A DNA stretch of 64,000 bases from Yinghuangia seranimata (GCF_029953285.1 NZ_JASAOI010000010.1:343064-407063), one strand, 5' to 3'; positions 26,409-35,197 are shown, counted from the stretch's first letter. The notes: a model not told the origin generated them from the letters alone. Numbers and translations are program-made.

Positions 26409-26445
26409 GAGGCCGCCCGTCCCGCGCCCCGGGACGGGCGGCCTC
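26409..26445. terminator. Bidirectional hairpin terminator
   Basis: A perfect 15-bp stem (GAGGCCGCCCGTCCC at 26409-26423 with 26431-26445) and a 7-nt loop, between the convergent RibD-like and acyl-CoA synthetase genes. Confidence 0.85.
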
Positions 26446-26498
26446 CCGCGTTCTCCGCTCCTCGACCGTTCCCCGGCCGCTGCCGGACCGCGCCTCGC

Positions 26499-28172
26499 CT
26501 ACTCCTCGACGAGGTCCGCGCCGCGCACGCCCGTGGCGACGGCGCGGATGACCTTGCCGGTCGGGGTGCGCGGCAGCGGTTCGGTGCGGATCTCCCAGTG
26601 CGACGGCACCTTGTAGTAGGCGAGCCGGTCTCCGACGTACGCGGAAAGGCCGCGCGGGTCGAGCGCGCCGCCGGACTTCGGGACGACGATCGCCTTGACC
26701 TCCTCGCCGAGTTCGGGGTGCGGGACGCCGACGACGACGGACTCGGCGATGTCCGGGTGCGCGTCGAGGCAGTGCTCGATCTCGGCGGGGTACACGTTCT
26801 CGCCACCGCGCAGGATCAGGTCGGAGCGGCGGGTGGCCATGAAGAACTGGCCGCCGCGCGCGAGCCCGAGGTCGCCGGTGCGCAGCCAGCGGTCGGGGGT
26901 CAGGGACTTCTCGGTTGCGGCGGGGTTGCGCCAGTACTCGAGCATGACGAGGGGGCTGCGGATCCAGATCTCGCCCTCCTCGCCGTCGGCGAGCCGGGCG
27001 CCGTCCTCGCCGTGGATCTCGACCTGGACGGTGGGGACGGCGGCGCCGATCGCGCCGGGCGTGGCCTCGAGCTGGGCGGCGCCGGCGCTGGTGGCGACGC
27101 CGCCGCTCTCGGTGAGGCCGTAGCCGACGCCCATGGCGCCCTTGGCGTTGGTGAAGACCTGTTGGAGGCGGGCGACGAGTTCGGGGGCGAACGCGGCGCT
27201 GCCGCCGCCGAGCCGGGTGACCGAGCTGAGGTCGTAGCGGCCGGCGTCGGGGTGGTTGACGACGCGCCAGCCGACGGTCGGGACGACGGACCAGTTCGTG
27301 CAGCGCTCGCGCTCGATGGTGGCGAGCACGGCCGGAACGTCGAACCGGCCGCTGAAGAGCACCATGGTGTGGCCGTCGGCGAGCGCGGCGACGGCGCCGG
27401 CGAGCAGCCCGGAGACGTGGAAGAACGGGCTGTTGACGAGCCAGCGCCCGGGTCGGCCGGCAACGGCGTTCACAGGCAGGTGGGCCGTGGCGCGGGCCGC
27501 CAGGAGGGCCTGGACGTTCTGCATGGCGATGACGTTGCGGTGCGTGAGCACGGCGCCCTTGGGCCGACCGGTGGTGCCGGAGGTGTAGAGGATGAGCGCG
27601 GCGTCGTCCTCGTCGCCGGGCCCGTCGGGCAGTGCGGCGTCGGGGGCGTAGCGGACGAGGTCGGCGAAGCCGGTCTCGATCTCGACGACCGGCACCCCGA
27701 GGTCGGCGTCGGCGACGCGTTCGAGGCGGCGGCGGTCGGCGATGAGGACCTTGGGCTCGCAGTCGGCGATGCCGTAGCGGATCTCCTCGCCGGCCCACCA
27801 GCCGTTCATGCCGACGGCGATCGCGCCGAGGCTGACGGAGGCCCAGAACGCGATGAGCCATTCGGGCCGGTTGGCGGCCAGGATGGCGACGCGGTCGCCG
27901 GGGCGGACGCCGTACCGCTCGCGCAGCGCGGCGGCGACGGAGGCGACGGCGCGGGCGTGCTCGGCGTAGGTGAGCCGGGTGCCGTCGTCGTGGACGACGT
28001 ATTCGCGGTCGCCGTGCGCGGCGGAGGCCGCGACGAAGGCGGACAGGGACGTCGGCCGTGCCGCGAGGACCCGCATGCGGACGCCGAGGACGTCCTCCTC
28101 GGCGAGTTCGAAGCGCGCGCCGGGGGCGGTGAGCGCGGCCAGCGGGTCTGTTGCGGGTGTCGAGGTCGCCAT
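26499..28172 (-). CDS. AMP-forming acyl-CoA synthetase (FadD-like)
   Basis: Activates a carboxylic acid to its CoA thioester through an acyl-adenylate. The 557-aa protein has the full ANL-superfamily motif set: AALILYTSGTTGRPKGAVLTHRN (P-loop), GYGLTESGG (A5 region), GEIWIRSPLVMLEYW, WLRTGDLG, RSDLILRGGENVYPAEIE (A8 hinge) and the catalytic Lys in PRTPTGKVIRAVA near the C-terminus. Chain-length preference is unknown. ATG 28172 lies six bases after a -10 box and carries a possible AGGG site. A palindrome over the -35 box suggests repression lifted by an acyl-CoA. The divergent neighbour is the amidohydrolase/aldolase unit. Confidence 0.92.
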   Translation of the reverse strand: MATSTPATDPLAALTAPGARFELAEEDVLGVRMRVLAARPTSLSAFVAASAAHGDREYVVHDDGTRLTYAEHARAVASVAAALRERYGVRPGDRVAILAANRPEWLIAFWASVSLGAIAVGMNGWWAGEEIRYGIADCEPKVLIADRRRLERVADADLGVPVVEIETGFADLVRYAPDAALPDGPGDEDDAALILYTSGTTGRPKGAVLTHRNVIAMQNVQALLAARATAHLPVNAVAGRPGRWLVNSPFFHVSGLLAGAVAALADGHTMVLFSGRFDVPAVLATIERERCTNWSVVPTVGWRVVNHPDAGRYDLSSVTRLGGGSAAFAPELVARLQQVFTNAKGAMGVGYGLTESGGVATSAGAAQLEATPGAIGAAVPTVQVEIHGEDGARLADGEEGEIWIRSPLVMLEYWRNPAATEKSLTPDRWLRTGDLGLARGGQFFMATRRSDLILRGGENVYPAEIEHCLDAHPDIAESVVVGVPHPELGEEVKAIVVPKSGGALDPRGLSAYVGDRLAYYKVPSHWEIRTEPLPRTPTGKVIRAVATGVRGADLVEE

Positions 28173-28178
28173 GCCCGG

Positions 28179-28209
28179 ACCCTAAGAATGCTTGACCAAG
28201 TCAGTCAAG
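28179..28209 (-). promoter_or_regulatory. Acyl-CoA synthetase promoter with overlapping palindromes
   Basis: On the minus strand, -35 TTGACT (28208-28203) and -10 TAGGGT (28184-28179) are 18 bases apart, and ATG follows six bases later. Two dyads overlap the -35 side: CTTGAC-N7-GTCAAG (28191-28209) and TGAC-CAA-GTCA (28193-28203). This is a typical layout for a TetR-type operator. Confidence 0.65.
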
Positions 28210-28383
28210 TGGTCGCGCTGTGCGAACGCCCAGCTCAGCGGCCGGAGGGCGGTGGAAGTGGCACGTGTCACCCCGGTCGCACGCCTCCCGCAGCCCGCAC
28301 CCGGCCCCCGCGCCGCGCCGCCGATCCCGGAGCCGCCGCGGGCCTTGTCCTCTGCGCCCGTCCGGCCTACCGTGCCCCCCAGG

Positions 28384-28400
28384 TCTGACGCAGCGTCAGA
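28384..28400 (+). promoter_or_regulatory. Palindromic operator TCTGACG-CAG-CGTCAGA
   Basis: A perfect 7-bp dyad with 3-base centre, 48-64 bases before the start of the amidohydrolase. The length and symmetry fit a TetR- or GntR-type operator, and the regulator is not in the immediate neighbourhood. Confidence 0.6.
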
Positions 28401-28447
28401 CATCGTCACGGGGACCGCCCGCGACGGACCCGCCAGGGGGTGTACGC

Positions 28448-29629
28448 GTGACCGACCTGCTCCTGCCCGACCCCGAGCCGCGCGAGGTGCGGTACACGGT
28501 CATCTCCGTCGACGACCACCTCGTCGAGCCGCCCGGCATGTTCGAGGGCCGCCTGCCGGCCCGCCTCCAGCCCCTGGCCCCCAAGGTCGTCGAGGACGAA
28601 CGCGGCCACCAACTGTGGGAGTTCGACGGCCAGCGCTACACCCAGGTCGGCATGAACGCGGTCGCCGGCCGGCGCCCCGAGACCCGCTCCCTCGAACCCA
28701 CCCGGTTCGAGGACATGCGGCGCGGCTGCTGGGACATCGACGCGCGGATCCGCGACATGGACATCGCCGGGGTGTGGGCGTCGCTGAACTTCCCGTCCCA
28801 GATCACCGGGTTCTGCGGCCGGGTGTTCTCGCACGCCTCCGACCCCGAGCTCGGCCTCGCCGTCACCCGTGCGTGGAACGACTGGCTGTACGAGGAGTGG
28901 TGGCAGCCGTACCCCGACCGCATCATCCCGCTCGGCATCACCTACCTCACCGACCCGGAGCAGGGCGCCGCCGAGATCCGCCGCAACGCCGCGCGCGGCT
29001 TCCGGTCCGTCGCGCTGCCCGAGCGCCCGCACCGCATCGGGCTGCCGTCGATCTTCGACCCGTACTGGAACCCGATCATCGAGGCGTGCGCGGAGACCGG
29101 CACGGTCATCTCGCTGCACGTCGGCTCGTCGGGGCTGGCCGACATGCCGCCTGGCGCGCCGATGCTGGAGCTCGGCGCGACCATGTTCGGGCAGCTCAGC
29201 CTGCACGCGTGCGCCGAGTGGCTGTGGTCCGGGCACCCCGCGCGGCACCCGGAGCTGCGGATCGCCATGTCCGAGGGAGGCATCGGCTGGGTGGCGATGC
29301 TGCTCGACCGGCTCGACAACATCGTCGACCGCTCGGGCTACGCGGGCCTCGCCGAGTCGTGGGGCGTGCGCCCGGCCGACGTGCTGACCCGCAACTTCCG
29401 ATTCTGCACGCTCGACGACCCGTCCACCATCGACACGCGGCACCGCATCGGCATCGAGAACATCATGCTCGAGACCGACTACCCGCACGGCGACGGCACC
29501 TGGCCCGACACGCAGGAGGTCATCGCCAAGTCCTGGGGCCACCTGCCGGACGACGAACTGCGGCTGCTCACGCACGCCAACGCGGCCGCGCTGTACCGCC
29601 ACCCGCTGCCGCCGGACCCCAAGCCGTGA
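28448..29629 (+). CDS. Amidohydrolase-2 family metal hydrolase/decarboxylase
   Basis: A 393-aa TIM-barrel protein of the amidohydrolase-2 (ACMSD-like) family. The N-terminal metal motif is degenerate, VISVDDHLVEPPGMF. Later motifs include GTVISLHVGSSG, LRIAMSEGGIGWVAMLLDRLD and the C-terminal ENIMLETDYPHGDGTWPD, which carries the metal-binding Asp. The family decarboxylates or hydrolyses aromatic and other carboxylates; actinobacterial members with the DDHLxEPP motif are common in xenobiotic or steroid clusters. GTG 28448 follows a GGGGG site. Its stop overlaps the next start in GTGA, so it is co-translated with the class II aldolase. Substrate unknown. Confidence 0.85.
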   Translation: MTDLLLPDPEPREVRYTVISVDDHLVEPPGMFEGRLPARLQPLAPKVVEDERGHQLWEFDGQRYTQVGMNAVAGRRPETRSLEPTRFEDMRRGCWDIDARIRDMDIAGVWASLNFPSQITGFCGRVFSHASDPELGLAVTRAWNDWLYEEWWQPYPDRIIPLGITYLTDPEQGAAEIRRNAARGFRSVALPERPHRIGLPSIFDPYWNPIIEACAETGTVISLHVGSSGLADMPPGAPMLELGATMFGQLSLHACAEWLWSGHPARHPELRIAMSEGGIGWVAMLLDRLDNIVDRSGYAGLAESWGVRPADVLTRNFRFCTLDDPSTIDTRHRIGIENIMLETDYPHGDGTWPDTQEVIAKSWGHLPDDELRLLTHANAAALYRHPLPPDPKP

Positions 29630-30477
29630 CACGCGGCGAGCACCGAGCACCCGAGCACGGCACACCCGAGGACCGCCGACCCGAGGACCCCATGCCCGAG
29701 GACAGCACGACCGAGCACAGCACGCACGGGGCCGCCGACGGGTTCACGCCCACCGCCGACCGGCTGCTGCCGGACGGCCTCGACCCGCGGCTCGAACTCA
29801 CGCTGCTCGCCCGCACGCTGTGGCACGAGGGCTACGACGACCACCTCGCCGGGCACATCACCTACCGGCTCGACGACGACACGTTCCTGTGCAACCCGTG
29901 GTTCCTGCTGTGGGACGAGTTCACACCGGACGACGTCATCCGCATCGACGGCGACGGCCGCGTCCTGGAGGGCGCCTGGCCCGCGCCGCTCGGCATCCCC
30001 CTGCACTTGGAGCTGCACCGGGCCCGCGACGACGTGCGCGTCGCGCTGCACAACCACCCGCGCTGGGGCACCGTGTGGGCGGACGCCGGGCGCGTCCCGC
30101 CGCTGCTCGACCAGTCCTCGGCGCTCGGCGGCGGGCGCGTCGTCTTCGTGGACGAGTACGCGGGGCCGGTCGACCAGGCCGAGAACGCCCGCGCCGCCGT
30201 CAAGGCCATGGGCGACGCCGACATCGCGCTGCTCGCGGGCCACGGCGTGTTCGTGACCGGCAACGGGATCCGCGCCGTCCACCAGCGCGCCGTCGCCCTC
30301 GAACAGCGCTGCCGCGGCGCGTGGCACGCCGAAGTGCTCGGCAGCCCCGTCGAGTTGCCCGCCGCCGTGCGGGAGCGCTTCGCGGCGAGCAAGGGCGACG
30401 GCTTCCGGGGCTTCTGGGAGGCGATGGCCCGTAAGGAACTGCGCCGCGACCCGGGCCTGCGCCGCTGGCTGCCCTGA
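29626..30477 (+). CDS. Class II aldolase/adducin-family protein
   Basis: A 283-aa zinc-dependent aldolase/adducin-fold protein. The core LELTLLARTLWHEGYDDHLAGHITYRLDDDTFLCNPWF fits the family, followed by LHLELHRARDDVRVALHNHPRWGTVWADAG with the metal-binding HNH, and later IALLAGHGVFVTGNGIRAVHQRAVALEQRC with the third His. Members cleave sugar phosphates or decarboxylate related acids. The first ~45 residues are low-complexity (EDRRPEDPMPEDS) and probably disordered. GTG 29626 overlaps the upstream stop and is used here; ATG 29692 with GAGGA upstream is an alternative. It forms a two-gene unit with the amidohydrolase. Confidence 0.83.
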   Translation: MTRGEHRAPEHGTPEDRRPEDPMPEDSTTEHSTHGAADGFTPTADRLLPDGLDPRLELTLLARTLWHEGYDDHLAGHITYRLDDDTFLCNPWFLLWDEFTPDDVIRIDGDGRVLEGAWPAPLGIPLHLELHRARDDVRVALHNHPRWGTVWADAGRVPPLLDQSSALGGGRVVFVDEYAGPVDQAENARAAVKAMGDADIALLAGHGVFVTGNGIRAVHQRAVALEQRCRGAWHAEVLGSPVELPAAVRERFAASKGDGFRGFWEAMARKELRRDPGLRRWLP

Positions 30478-30493
30478 CGCCTCCTGGCGATAC

Positions 30494-30516
30494 GGGGTAC
30501 CCCTACCCGGTACGAT
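30494..30516 (+). promoter_or_regulatory. Possible metal-repressor operator at DUF6153 promoter
   Basis: GGGGTACCCC (30494-30503) merges into TACCCCTACCCGGTA, ending on a -10-like TACGAT (30511-30516). The GGGGTA/TACCCC half-sites resemble those at 6685-6703, suggesting a common copper-type repressor, though the dyad is less regular. Confidence 0.45.
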
Positions 30517-30553
30517 GGCGGCAGACGGAGCCGTCCCACGGAGGAGGGGAACC

Positions 30554-31027
30554 ATGCGCCGCGCGACGACGCTCGTCCGCCTCCTCCTCTTCGCGCTCCT
30601 CGTGCTCGGCACGGCCGGCATGCACACGCTCGGGCATCCTCCCGAGTCCGGGCCGTCGCACGACCCGATGGCCGGCACCACCGTCACCGTGTCCATGGCC
30701 GACCCGGTGGCCGACCCCATGGCCGACCCCGCCGCCGACTGCCCCGACGGGCACTGCGCCGCGGACGCCGCGTCGGGCGTCACGTTCATCCCCGCGACCG
30801 CCCACGGCAGCGGTCTCCCCATGCCGCACGGCGGCATGGACCCGGCGTCATTGTGCATGGCGGTGCTGCTGGCGGCGGTCACCCTCGCGATCACGCTCTT
30901 CCTGCTGCGGCCCTGCTCCCGGCGCCGCGCGCGGCTGACCGCGCGCGGGCTGTGGGGCCGTGCCACCTCGGCGCTGCCGCCGCCGACGCCCCCTGATCTC
31001 TCCTGCCTGGCGGTGCTGCGGATTTAG
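30554..31027 (+). CDS. DUF6153-family membrane protein
   Basis: A 157-aa protein of unknown function. It opens with a signal or anchor helix (LVRLLLFALLVLGTAGMHTLGH) and has a Met/Asp/His-containing outside loop with DCPDGHCAAD. A second helix (LCMAVLLAAVTLAITLFLL) and the conserved family end LSCLAVLRI follow. The Met/His/Cys spacing suggests metal binding outside the membrane. DUF6153 genes usually sit directly before a DUF305 gene, as here (80 bases apart), which supports a joint role, probably in copper handling. ATG 30554 has a very strong GGAGGAGGGG site. Confidence 0.82.
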   Translation: MRRATTLVRLLLFALLVLGTAGMHTLGHPPESGPSHDPMAGTTVTVSMADPVADPMADPAADCPDGHCAADAASGVTFIPATAHGSGLPMPHGGMDPASLCMAVLLAAVTLAITLFLLRPCSRRRARLTARGLWGRATSALPPPTPPDLSCLAVLRI

Positions 31028-31107
31028 GCCGACGCGTGCCGGCGGGCTTCGGCCCGCCCCCACCCGACCGAAACCGCAGACCACAGACGAATACCGGAGA
31101 GACCCCC

Positions 31108-31788
31108 ATGAAGCGCTCGACGCGCCTTCTCGCGCTGCCCGCCGCCGCCCTGACCGCGACGCTGCTGCTCGCCGCGTGCGGCAGTGACGGCGACTCGATG
31201 GACGGCATGGACCACGGCGCCAAGCCGGCCGCCTCGTCCGCGACCGCCCCGGCGACCCCGCCCGCGTCCGCCGCACCCGGCTCCCCCGCCGGCTCGCCCG
31301 CAGGCACCCCGGCCGCCGGGTTCAACGACGCCGACGTGATGTTCGCGCAGATGATGATCCCGCACCACGAACAGGCCGTGGACATGGCCAAGACCGTTCT
31401 CGCCAAGACCGCCGACCCCGAGGTCCGCACGTTGGCCACGGCCATCGAGGGCGCCCAGGCGCCGGAGATCGCGCAGATGAAGGGCTGGCTGACGACGTGG
31501 GGCAAGCCCGCCGCGGCGGGCGGCGGCCACGCCGGGATGCCCGGCATGGACCACGGCGGCGGCGACGGCATGATGTCCGACGCCGACATGGCCGCGTTCA
31601 AGGCCGCGAGCGGCAAGGAGCTCGACCGCACGTTCCTGCGGATGATGATCGTCCACCACAACGGGGCGATCGCGATGGCCCAGGACGAGCTCGCCAAGGG
31701 CGTCAACGCCGACGCCCGCAAGCTCGCCGAGGCGGTCAGGACGTCGCAGTCCGCCGAGGTCGCGCAGATGCAGAAGCTGCTCGGCTGA
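31108..31788 (+). CDS. DUF305 lipoprotein, probable copper-associated
   Basis: A 226-aa exported lipoprotein: signal peptide LLALPAAALTATLLLAAC with the lipobox Cys near residue 23. A linker contains MDGMDHG. The DUF305 domain of paired helices follows, with the two hallmark motifs MFAQMMIPHHEQAVDMAK and FLRMMIVHHNGAIAMAQDEL. DUF305 proteins are ferritin-like helical bundles often tied to copper resistance. A second MPGMDHGGGDGMM loop adds Met/His ligands. ATG 31108 has a GGAGAG site. It is the second gene of a DUF6153-DUF305 unit and is followed by a strong terminator. Confidence 0.9.
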   Translation: MKRSTRLLALPAAALTATLLLAACGSDGDSMDGMDHGAKPAASSATAPATPPASAAPGSPAGSPAGTPAAGFNDADVMFAQMMIPHHEQAVDMAKTVLAKTADPEVRTLATAIEGAQAPEIAQMKGWLTTWGKPAAAGGGHAGMPGMDHGGGDGMMSDADMAAFKAASGKELDRTFLRMMIVHHNGAIAMAQDELAKGVNADARKLAEAVRTSQSAEVAQMQKLLG

Positions 31789-31832
31789 CTCGGGTGACTC
31801 GGGTGACGACGTCCCCGCACCGCTGAAGGCAA

Positions 31833-31872
31833 GGGGTGGGGGTGCGGGCCGTGCGGCCCGCGCCCCCACCCC
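31833..31872. terminator. Bidirectional hairpin terminator
   Basis: An 18-bp stem with one mismatch (31833-31850 with 31855-31872) and a 4-nt loop GTGC, between the convergent DUF305 and TetR genes. Confidence 0.85.
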
Positions 31873-31885
31873 GGCCCGGCCCGGC

Positions 31886-32581
31886 TCAGCGGGATTCGAG
31901 CATCGGCATCAGCACGTTGTCGACCAGCCGCGCCACCTCGTCGCGGCTCGGCGCGGTGCGCTCCATCATGTACAGCTGCCCGACCATCGCCGGGCCGGTG
32001 AGCACGCACTCGTACTCGGTGGCGCCGGGCCGGGCCTCGCCGCGGTCGACGGCGGCCTGGATGAGCGCGGCGATCTGGGCCATGCGCGGCTCGACGGTCC
32101 GCTCGATCCACATCTCGCGCAGATCGTCGCTCGCGCTGGCCTCGCCGCACACGACGCGCAGCGCGACGCCGAGCGTGCCGTCGCAGGAGGTGGCGTACGC
32201 GTGCAGGACGTTGAGCAGGTCCTCGCGCAGGCTGCCGGTGGACTCGTAGTCGGACAGGTCGGGCATCGCCTCGGCCAGGCCGCTGATGACGATCGACGGC
32301 TTGTCGGCCCAGCGCCGGTACAGCGTGGACTTGCCGGTTCCGGCGCGCGCCGCGACGCCTTCGAAGGTGAAGCCGTTGTAGCCTCGTTCGGCCAGCTCCT
32401 CCACGACCGCTTGCGCGATCGCCTGCTGGAGCACCTTCCCGCGACGGCGCGGGAAGCGCCGGTGGTCGTAGCCGATCTCGACGGCGAGATCGCCGCACGA
32501 CGCGACCACGTCGGGAATATCCGTCCGCACGTCGGCGCTGCCTGCCTGGCGCGCCGGGGCGTCGGCTTGCACTTCGGTCAT
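31886..32581 (-). CDS. TetR-family repressor of the adjacent efflux pump
   Basis: A 231-aa regulator. The N-terminal TetR helix-turn-helix is visible as VLQQAIAQAVVEELAERGYNGFTFEGVAARAGTGKSTLYRRWADKPSIV (about 50-98), preceded by a ~45-residue extension. The C-terminal ligand domain is of the TetR_C_16/AcrR type (SLREDLLNVLHAYATSCDGTLGVALRVV). It is divergent from the DHA2 efflux gene at 32709 with a short shared promoter region containing a perfect dyad. This is the classical layout of a self-regulating repressor induced by the drug the pump exports. ATG 32581 follows GAGGG. Confidence 0.9.
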   Translation of the reverse strand: MTEVQADAPARQAGSADVRTDIPDVVASCGDLAVEIGYDHRRFPRRRGKVLQQAIAQAVVEELAERGYNGFTFEGVAARAGTGKSTLYRRWADKPSIVISGLAEAMPDLSDYESTGSLREDLLNVLHAYATSCDGTLGVALRVVCGEASASDDLREMWIERTVEPRMAQIAALIQAAVDRGEARPGATEYECVLTGPAMVGQLYMMERTAPSRDEVARLVDNVLMPMLESR

Positions 32582-32641
32582 CCGTCTGCCCTCCGCACGC
32601 CATCGTACAGAATACGTTTGCGTTCTCTAAGAGGCATTGCT

Positions 32642-32657
32642 TACTCTACCCAGAGTA
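32642..32657. promoter_or_regulatory. Operator dyad between tetR and the efflux gene
   Basis: TACTCT-ACCC-AGAGTA, a perfect 6-bp dyad in the middle of the 127-base divergent gap, is the likely TetR site. A second, weaker symmetric element with GAA...TTC ends lies near 32610-32626. Confidence 0.6.
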
Positions 32658-32708
32658 CGGAACCGTCCTCTATTTCCGCGCTCTGGAAAGACTCTGCGAG
32701 GTACACAC

Positions 32709-34256
32709 ATGACCACGGCTCCCACGGATGTGGTCGCCACCAGCGCTGCACCGGGCGCGGCCCCGCGCAAGGTGCATCCCGGGCTCGCGCTGGCGGTCCT
32801 GGCGGGCGCGCAGCTCATGATCGTGCTGGACGCGACGATCGTGAACATCGCCCTGCCGGACATCAAGAAGGCCCTGGACTTCTCCGACGCGTCGCTCACC
32901 TGGGTGATGAACGCGTACACCCTGACCTTCGGCGGCCTCCTGCTGCTCGGCGGCCGACTGGGCGACCTGCTCGGCCGGCGCCGCATGTTCATAGGCGGCC
33001 TGCTCCTGTTCACGCTCGCGTCGCTGCTGGGCGGCTTCGCGCAGAACGACGTCATGCTGCTCGCGGCCCGCGCGCTGCAGGGCGTCGGCGGCGCGGTCAC
33101 CGCGCCGGCCGTCCTGTCGCTGGTCACCACGACCTTCCAGGAGGGCGCCGAGCGCAACCGGGCCCTCGGTGTGTACGCGGCGGTGTCCGGCATGGGCGCC
33201 GCGGTCGGCCTGCTGGCCGGCGGCGTCCTGACCGAGTACGCCACGTGGCGCTGGGTCATGTTCGTGAACGTGCCGATCGGTGTGCTGCTGGCCACCGCCA
33301 TCCCGCGGGTCTTCCCGAACGACCGGCCCGAGGGCACCGGTTCGGGCCTCGCCCGGTTCGACATACCCGGGGCGATCACCTCGACCGTGGGTGTGTCGGC
33401 GCTGGTGTACGGCTTCATCCGGGTCGCCGAGCAGAGCCAGCACAACAAGGACCACACCTGGGCGGACCCGACCGCGATGGCGTTCTTCGCGATAGGCCTG
33501 CTGTCGCTGGCCGCGTTCATCGCGATCGAGCTGCGCACCAAGCAGCCGCTGCTGCCGCTGCGCCTGTTCCTCAACAGGACCCGCACCGGCGGCTACCTGG
33601 TCATGATGCTCGCGGGCGCGGGCATGATGAGCACGTTCTTCTTCCTCACGCTGTACATGCAGAACAAGCTGCTGCTCGACCTGTCCCCGGTCATGGCCGG
33701 CACCGCGTACCTGCCGCTGACCGCCGGCGTCATCACGTCGGCGCAGATCACCTCGCGGCTGATCACGACCCGTGGGCCGCGGCCGTTCCTGATGTTCGGT
33801 CCGCTGCTGGCCGGCACCGGCCTGCTGTGGCTGTCGTTCCTGAAGACCGACTCGGACTACGTCACCGGCATCCTGCCCGGCGTGATCATGATGGGTCTGG
33901 GCATGGGCGCGGTGTTCGTGTCGATCATGTCCACGGCGACCGCCGGCATCGACCCGAAGGACGCGGGCGTCGGCTCCGCCGTGCTGAACGTGACGCAGCA
34001 GATCGGCGGCACCATCGGCCTGGCCGTGCTGGCGACCATCTCGACGTCGGCCGCGACCAGCGAGGCCACGTCGCAGATGGAGAAGTCCGGCGGGCAGCTC
34101 ACGCCGGACGGCCTGGCGCACGTGCTCACGTCGCAGTGGACCGCGCCGATCTTCGCGGCGTCGCTGATGCTGTTCGCGTCCGCCGTGATCGCGTTCATCC
34201 TCGTGCGCATCCGCAAGGAGGACGTGGTCGTCGACCCGTCGGCGGTCACGCACTGA
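32709..34256 (+). CDS. DHA2-family (EmrB/QacA-type) MFS drug exporter
   Basis: A proton-driven multidrug efflux protein of 515 aa with 14 predicted membrane helices. Helix 1 carries the DHA2 motif LMIVLDATIVNIALPDI. The MFS loop motif after helix 2 is GGRLGDLLGRRRMF. Motif C-like GVGGAVTAPAVLSL and GMGAAVGLLAGGVL follow. It is shaped like the actinorhodin-type and antiseptic exporters. ATG 32709 has GAGG seven bases upstream. Paired with the divergent TetR gene it forms a self-contained resistance unit. Substrate unknown. A 14-bp perfect terminator hairpin follows. Confidence 0.92.
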   Translation: MTTAPTDVVATSAAPGAAPRKVHPGLALAVLAGAQLMIVLDATIVNIALPDIKKALDFSDASLTWVMNAYTLTFGGLLLLGGRLGDLLGRRRMFIGGLLLFTLASLLGGFAQNDVMLLAARALQGVGGAVTAPAVLSLVTTTFQEGAERNRALGVYAAVSGMGAAVGLLAGGVLTEYATWRWVMFVNVPIGVLLATAIPRVFPNDRPEGTGSGLARFDIPGAITSTVGVSALVYGFIRVAEQSQHNKDHTWADPTAMAFFAIGLLSLAAFIAIELRTKQPLLPLRLFLNRTRTGGYLVMMLAGAGMMSTFFFLTLYMQNKLLLDLSPVMAGTAYLPLTAGVITSAQITSRLITTRGPRPFLMFGPLLAGTGLLWLSFLKTDSDYVTGILPGVIMMGLGMGAVFVSIMSTATAGIDPKDAGVGSAVLNVTQQIGGTIGLAVLATISTSAATSEATSQMEKSGGQLTPDGLAHVLTSQWTAPIFAASLMLFASAVIAFILVRIRKEDVVVDPSAVTH

Positions 34257-34297
34257 GCGGAGCGCTCCGGGTGCCGTAGCGGCGCCCCGTACACCCC

Positions 34298-34329
34298 GGC
34301 CGGGCGGTGGGACTCCCCACCGCCCGGCC
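34298..34329. terminator. Hairpin terminator after the efflux gene
   Basis: A perfect 14-bp stem GGCCGGGCGGTGGG (34298-34311) with 34316-34329, loop ACTC, 42 bases after the MFS stop. Confidence 0.85.
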
Positions 34330-34447
34330 TCGGCGTTGCAACACCCTTGCGCAGTAAGGATTTTTCGCGCCATCGTTTGATATAGGGGATACCGCCCCGG
34401 AGGTCCGGCCAGGGGACCGGACCGCGGTGTCCCGGGGGATGGTCGCC

Positions 34448-35143
34448 ATGTCCGAAAGCACCTCCGCCACCGAGGCGGTCCCGCAACCCGCCGCACCCGC
34501 ACGGGCGATCGACTGGGGCGCGTGGGCAGGCGTCGGCTTCGGCGTCTTGGTGGTCGTCAGCGGCGCGCTCGACTCGTCGCCGGACCCCACCACGAAGGAC
34601 GCGCCGAAGAAGTGGGCCGACTGGCTCGCCGACTCCGGCCACCGCACGAGCATGTTCGTCAGCGCCGAGCTGAGTGTCCTCGGCGTCGCGCTGTTCCTGC
34701 TGTTCCTGCACCGCCTCTACCTCGCGCTCGCGCCGAGCGGCGAGGAGTCCGCCTCCGACCGGGGCCTGCGGCTGCTCGCGTTCGCGTCCGGCGCGGTGTT
34801 CGCCGGCCTGGTCGTCGTCTTCACGGCGCTCGGGGCGGCGCCCGCCCTGATGGAGGAGTTCTCCGACGACTACGCCGCGGACACCGGCGCGGCCCTGATG
34901 CTCACCGCGGCGTCGATCCTGGTGTTCACGCTGGGGTCCGTCACCCTGTCGGTCCTGCTGTGGTGCGTGTTCGTGCTGTCCCGCCGCACCGGGAACCTGC
35001 CGTCGTGGCTGAGCTGGTCGGCGCTCGTCGTGGGCGTCGTGCTGCTGGGGTCGTTCTGGCTGTTCGGCGCCCCGGTGCTGCTGTTCGTCGTCTGGGTGCT
35101 GGTGCTCAGCGTCCTGTGGCTGGTGCGCGGACGACGGGGCTGA
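34448..35143 (+). CDS. Hypothetical six-helix membrane protein
   Basis: A 231-aa integral membrane protein that I do not recognise. It has about six helices: WGAWAGVGFGVLVVVSGAL, then after a soluble loop (DSSPDPTTKDAPKKWADWLAD) SMFVSAELSVLGVALFLLFL. Further helices are at LLAFASGAVFAGLVVVFTAL, LTAASILVFTLGSVTLSVLL and a final pair. The acidic loop EEFSDDYAADTG may be exposed. It has the general look of the DUF4386 class but no diagnostic motif. ATG 34448 is used with GGGGGAT upstream; ATG 34439 is possible. It is a single-gene unit between two terminators. Confidence 0.65.
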   Translation: MSESTSATEAVPQPAAPARAIDWGAWAGVGFGVLVVVSGALDSSPDPTTKDAPKKWADWLADSGHRTSMFVSAELSVLGVALFLLFLHRLYLALAPSGEESASDRGLRLLAFASGAVFAGLVVVFTALGAAPALMEEFSDDYAADTGAALMLTAASILVFTLGSVTLSVLLWCVFVLSRRTGNLPSWLSWSALVVGVVLLGSFWLFGAPVLLFVVWVLVLSVLWLVRGRRG

Positions 35144-35197
35144 GCCGTTCGCGCAAGCCGGAGTTCCCTCAAACGACTGACCCAACCGGAACGACGG

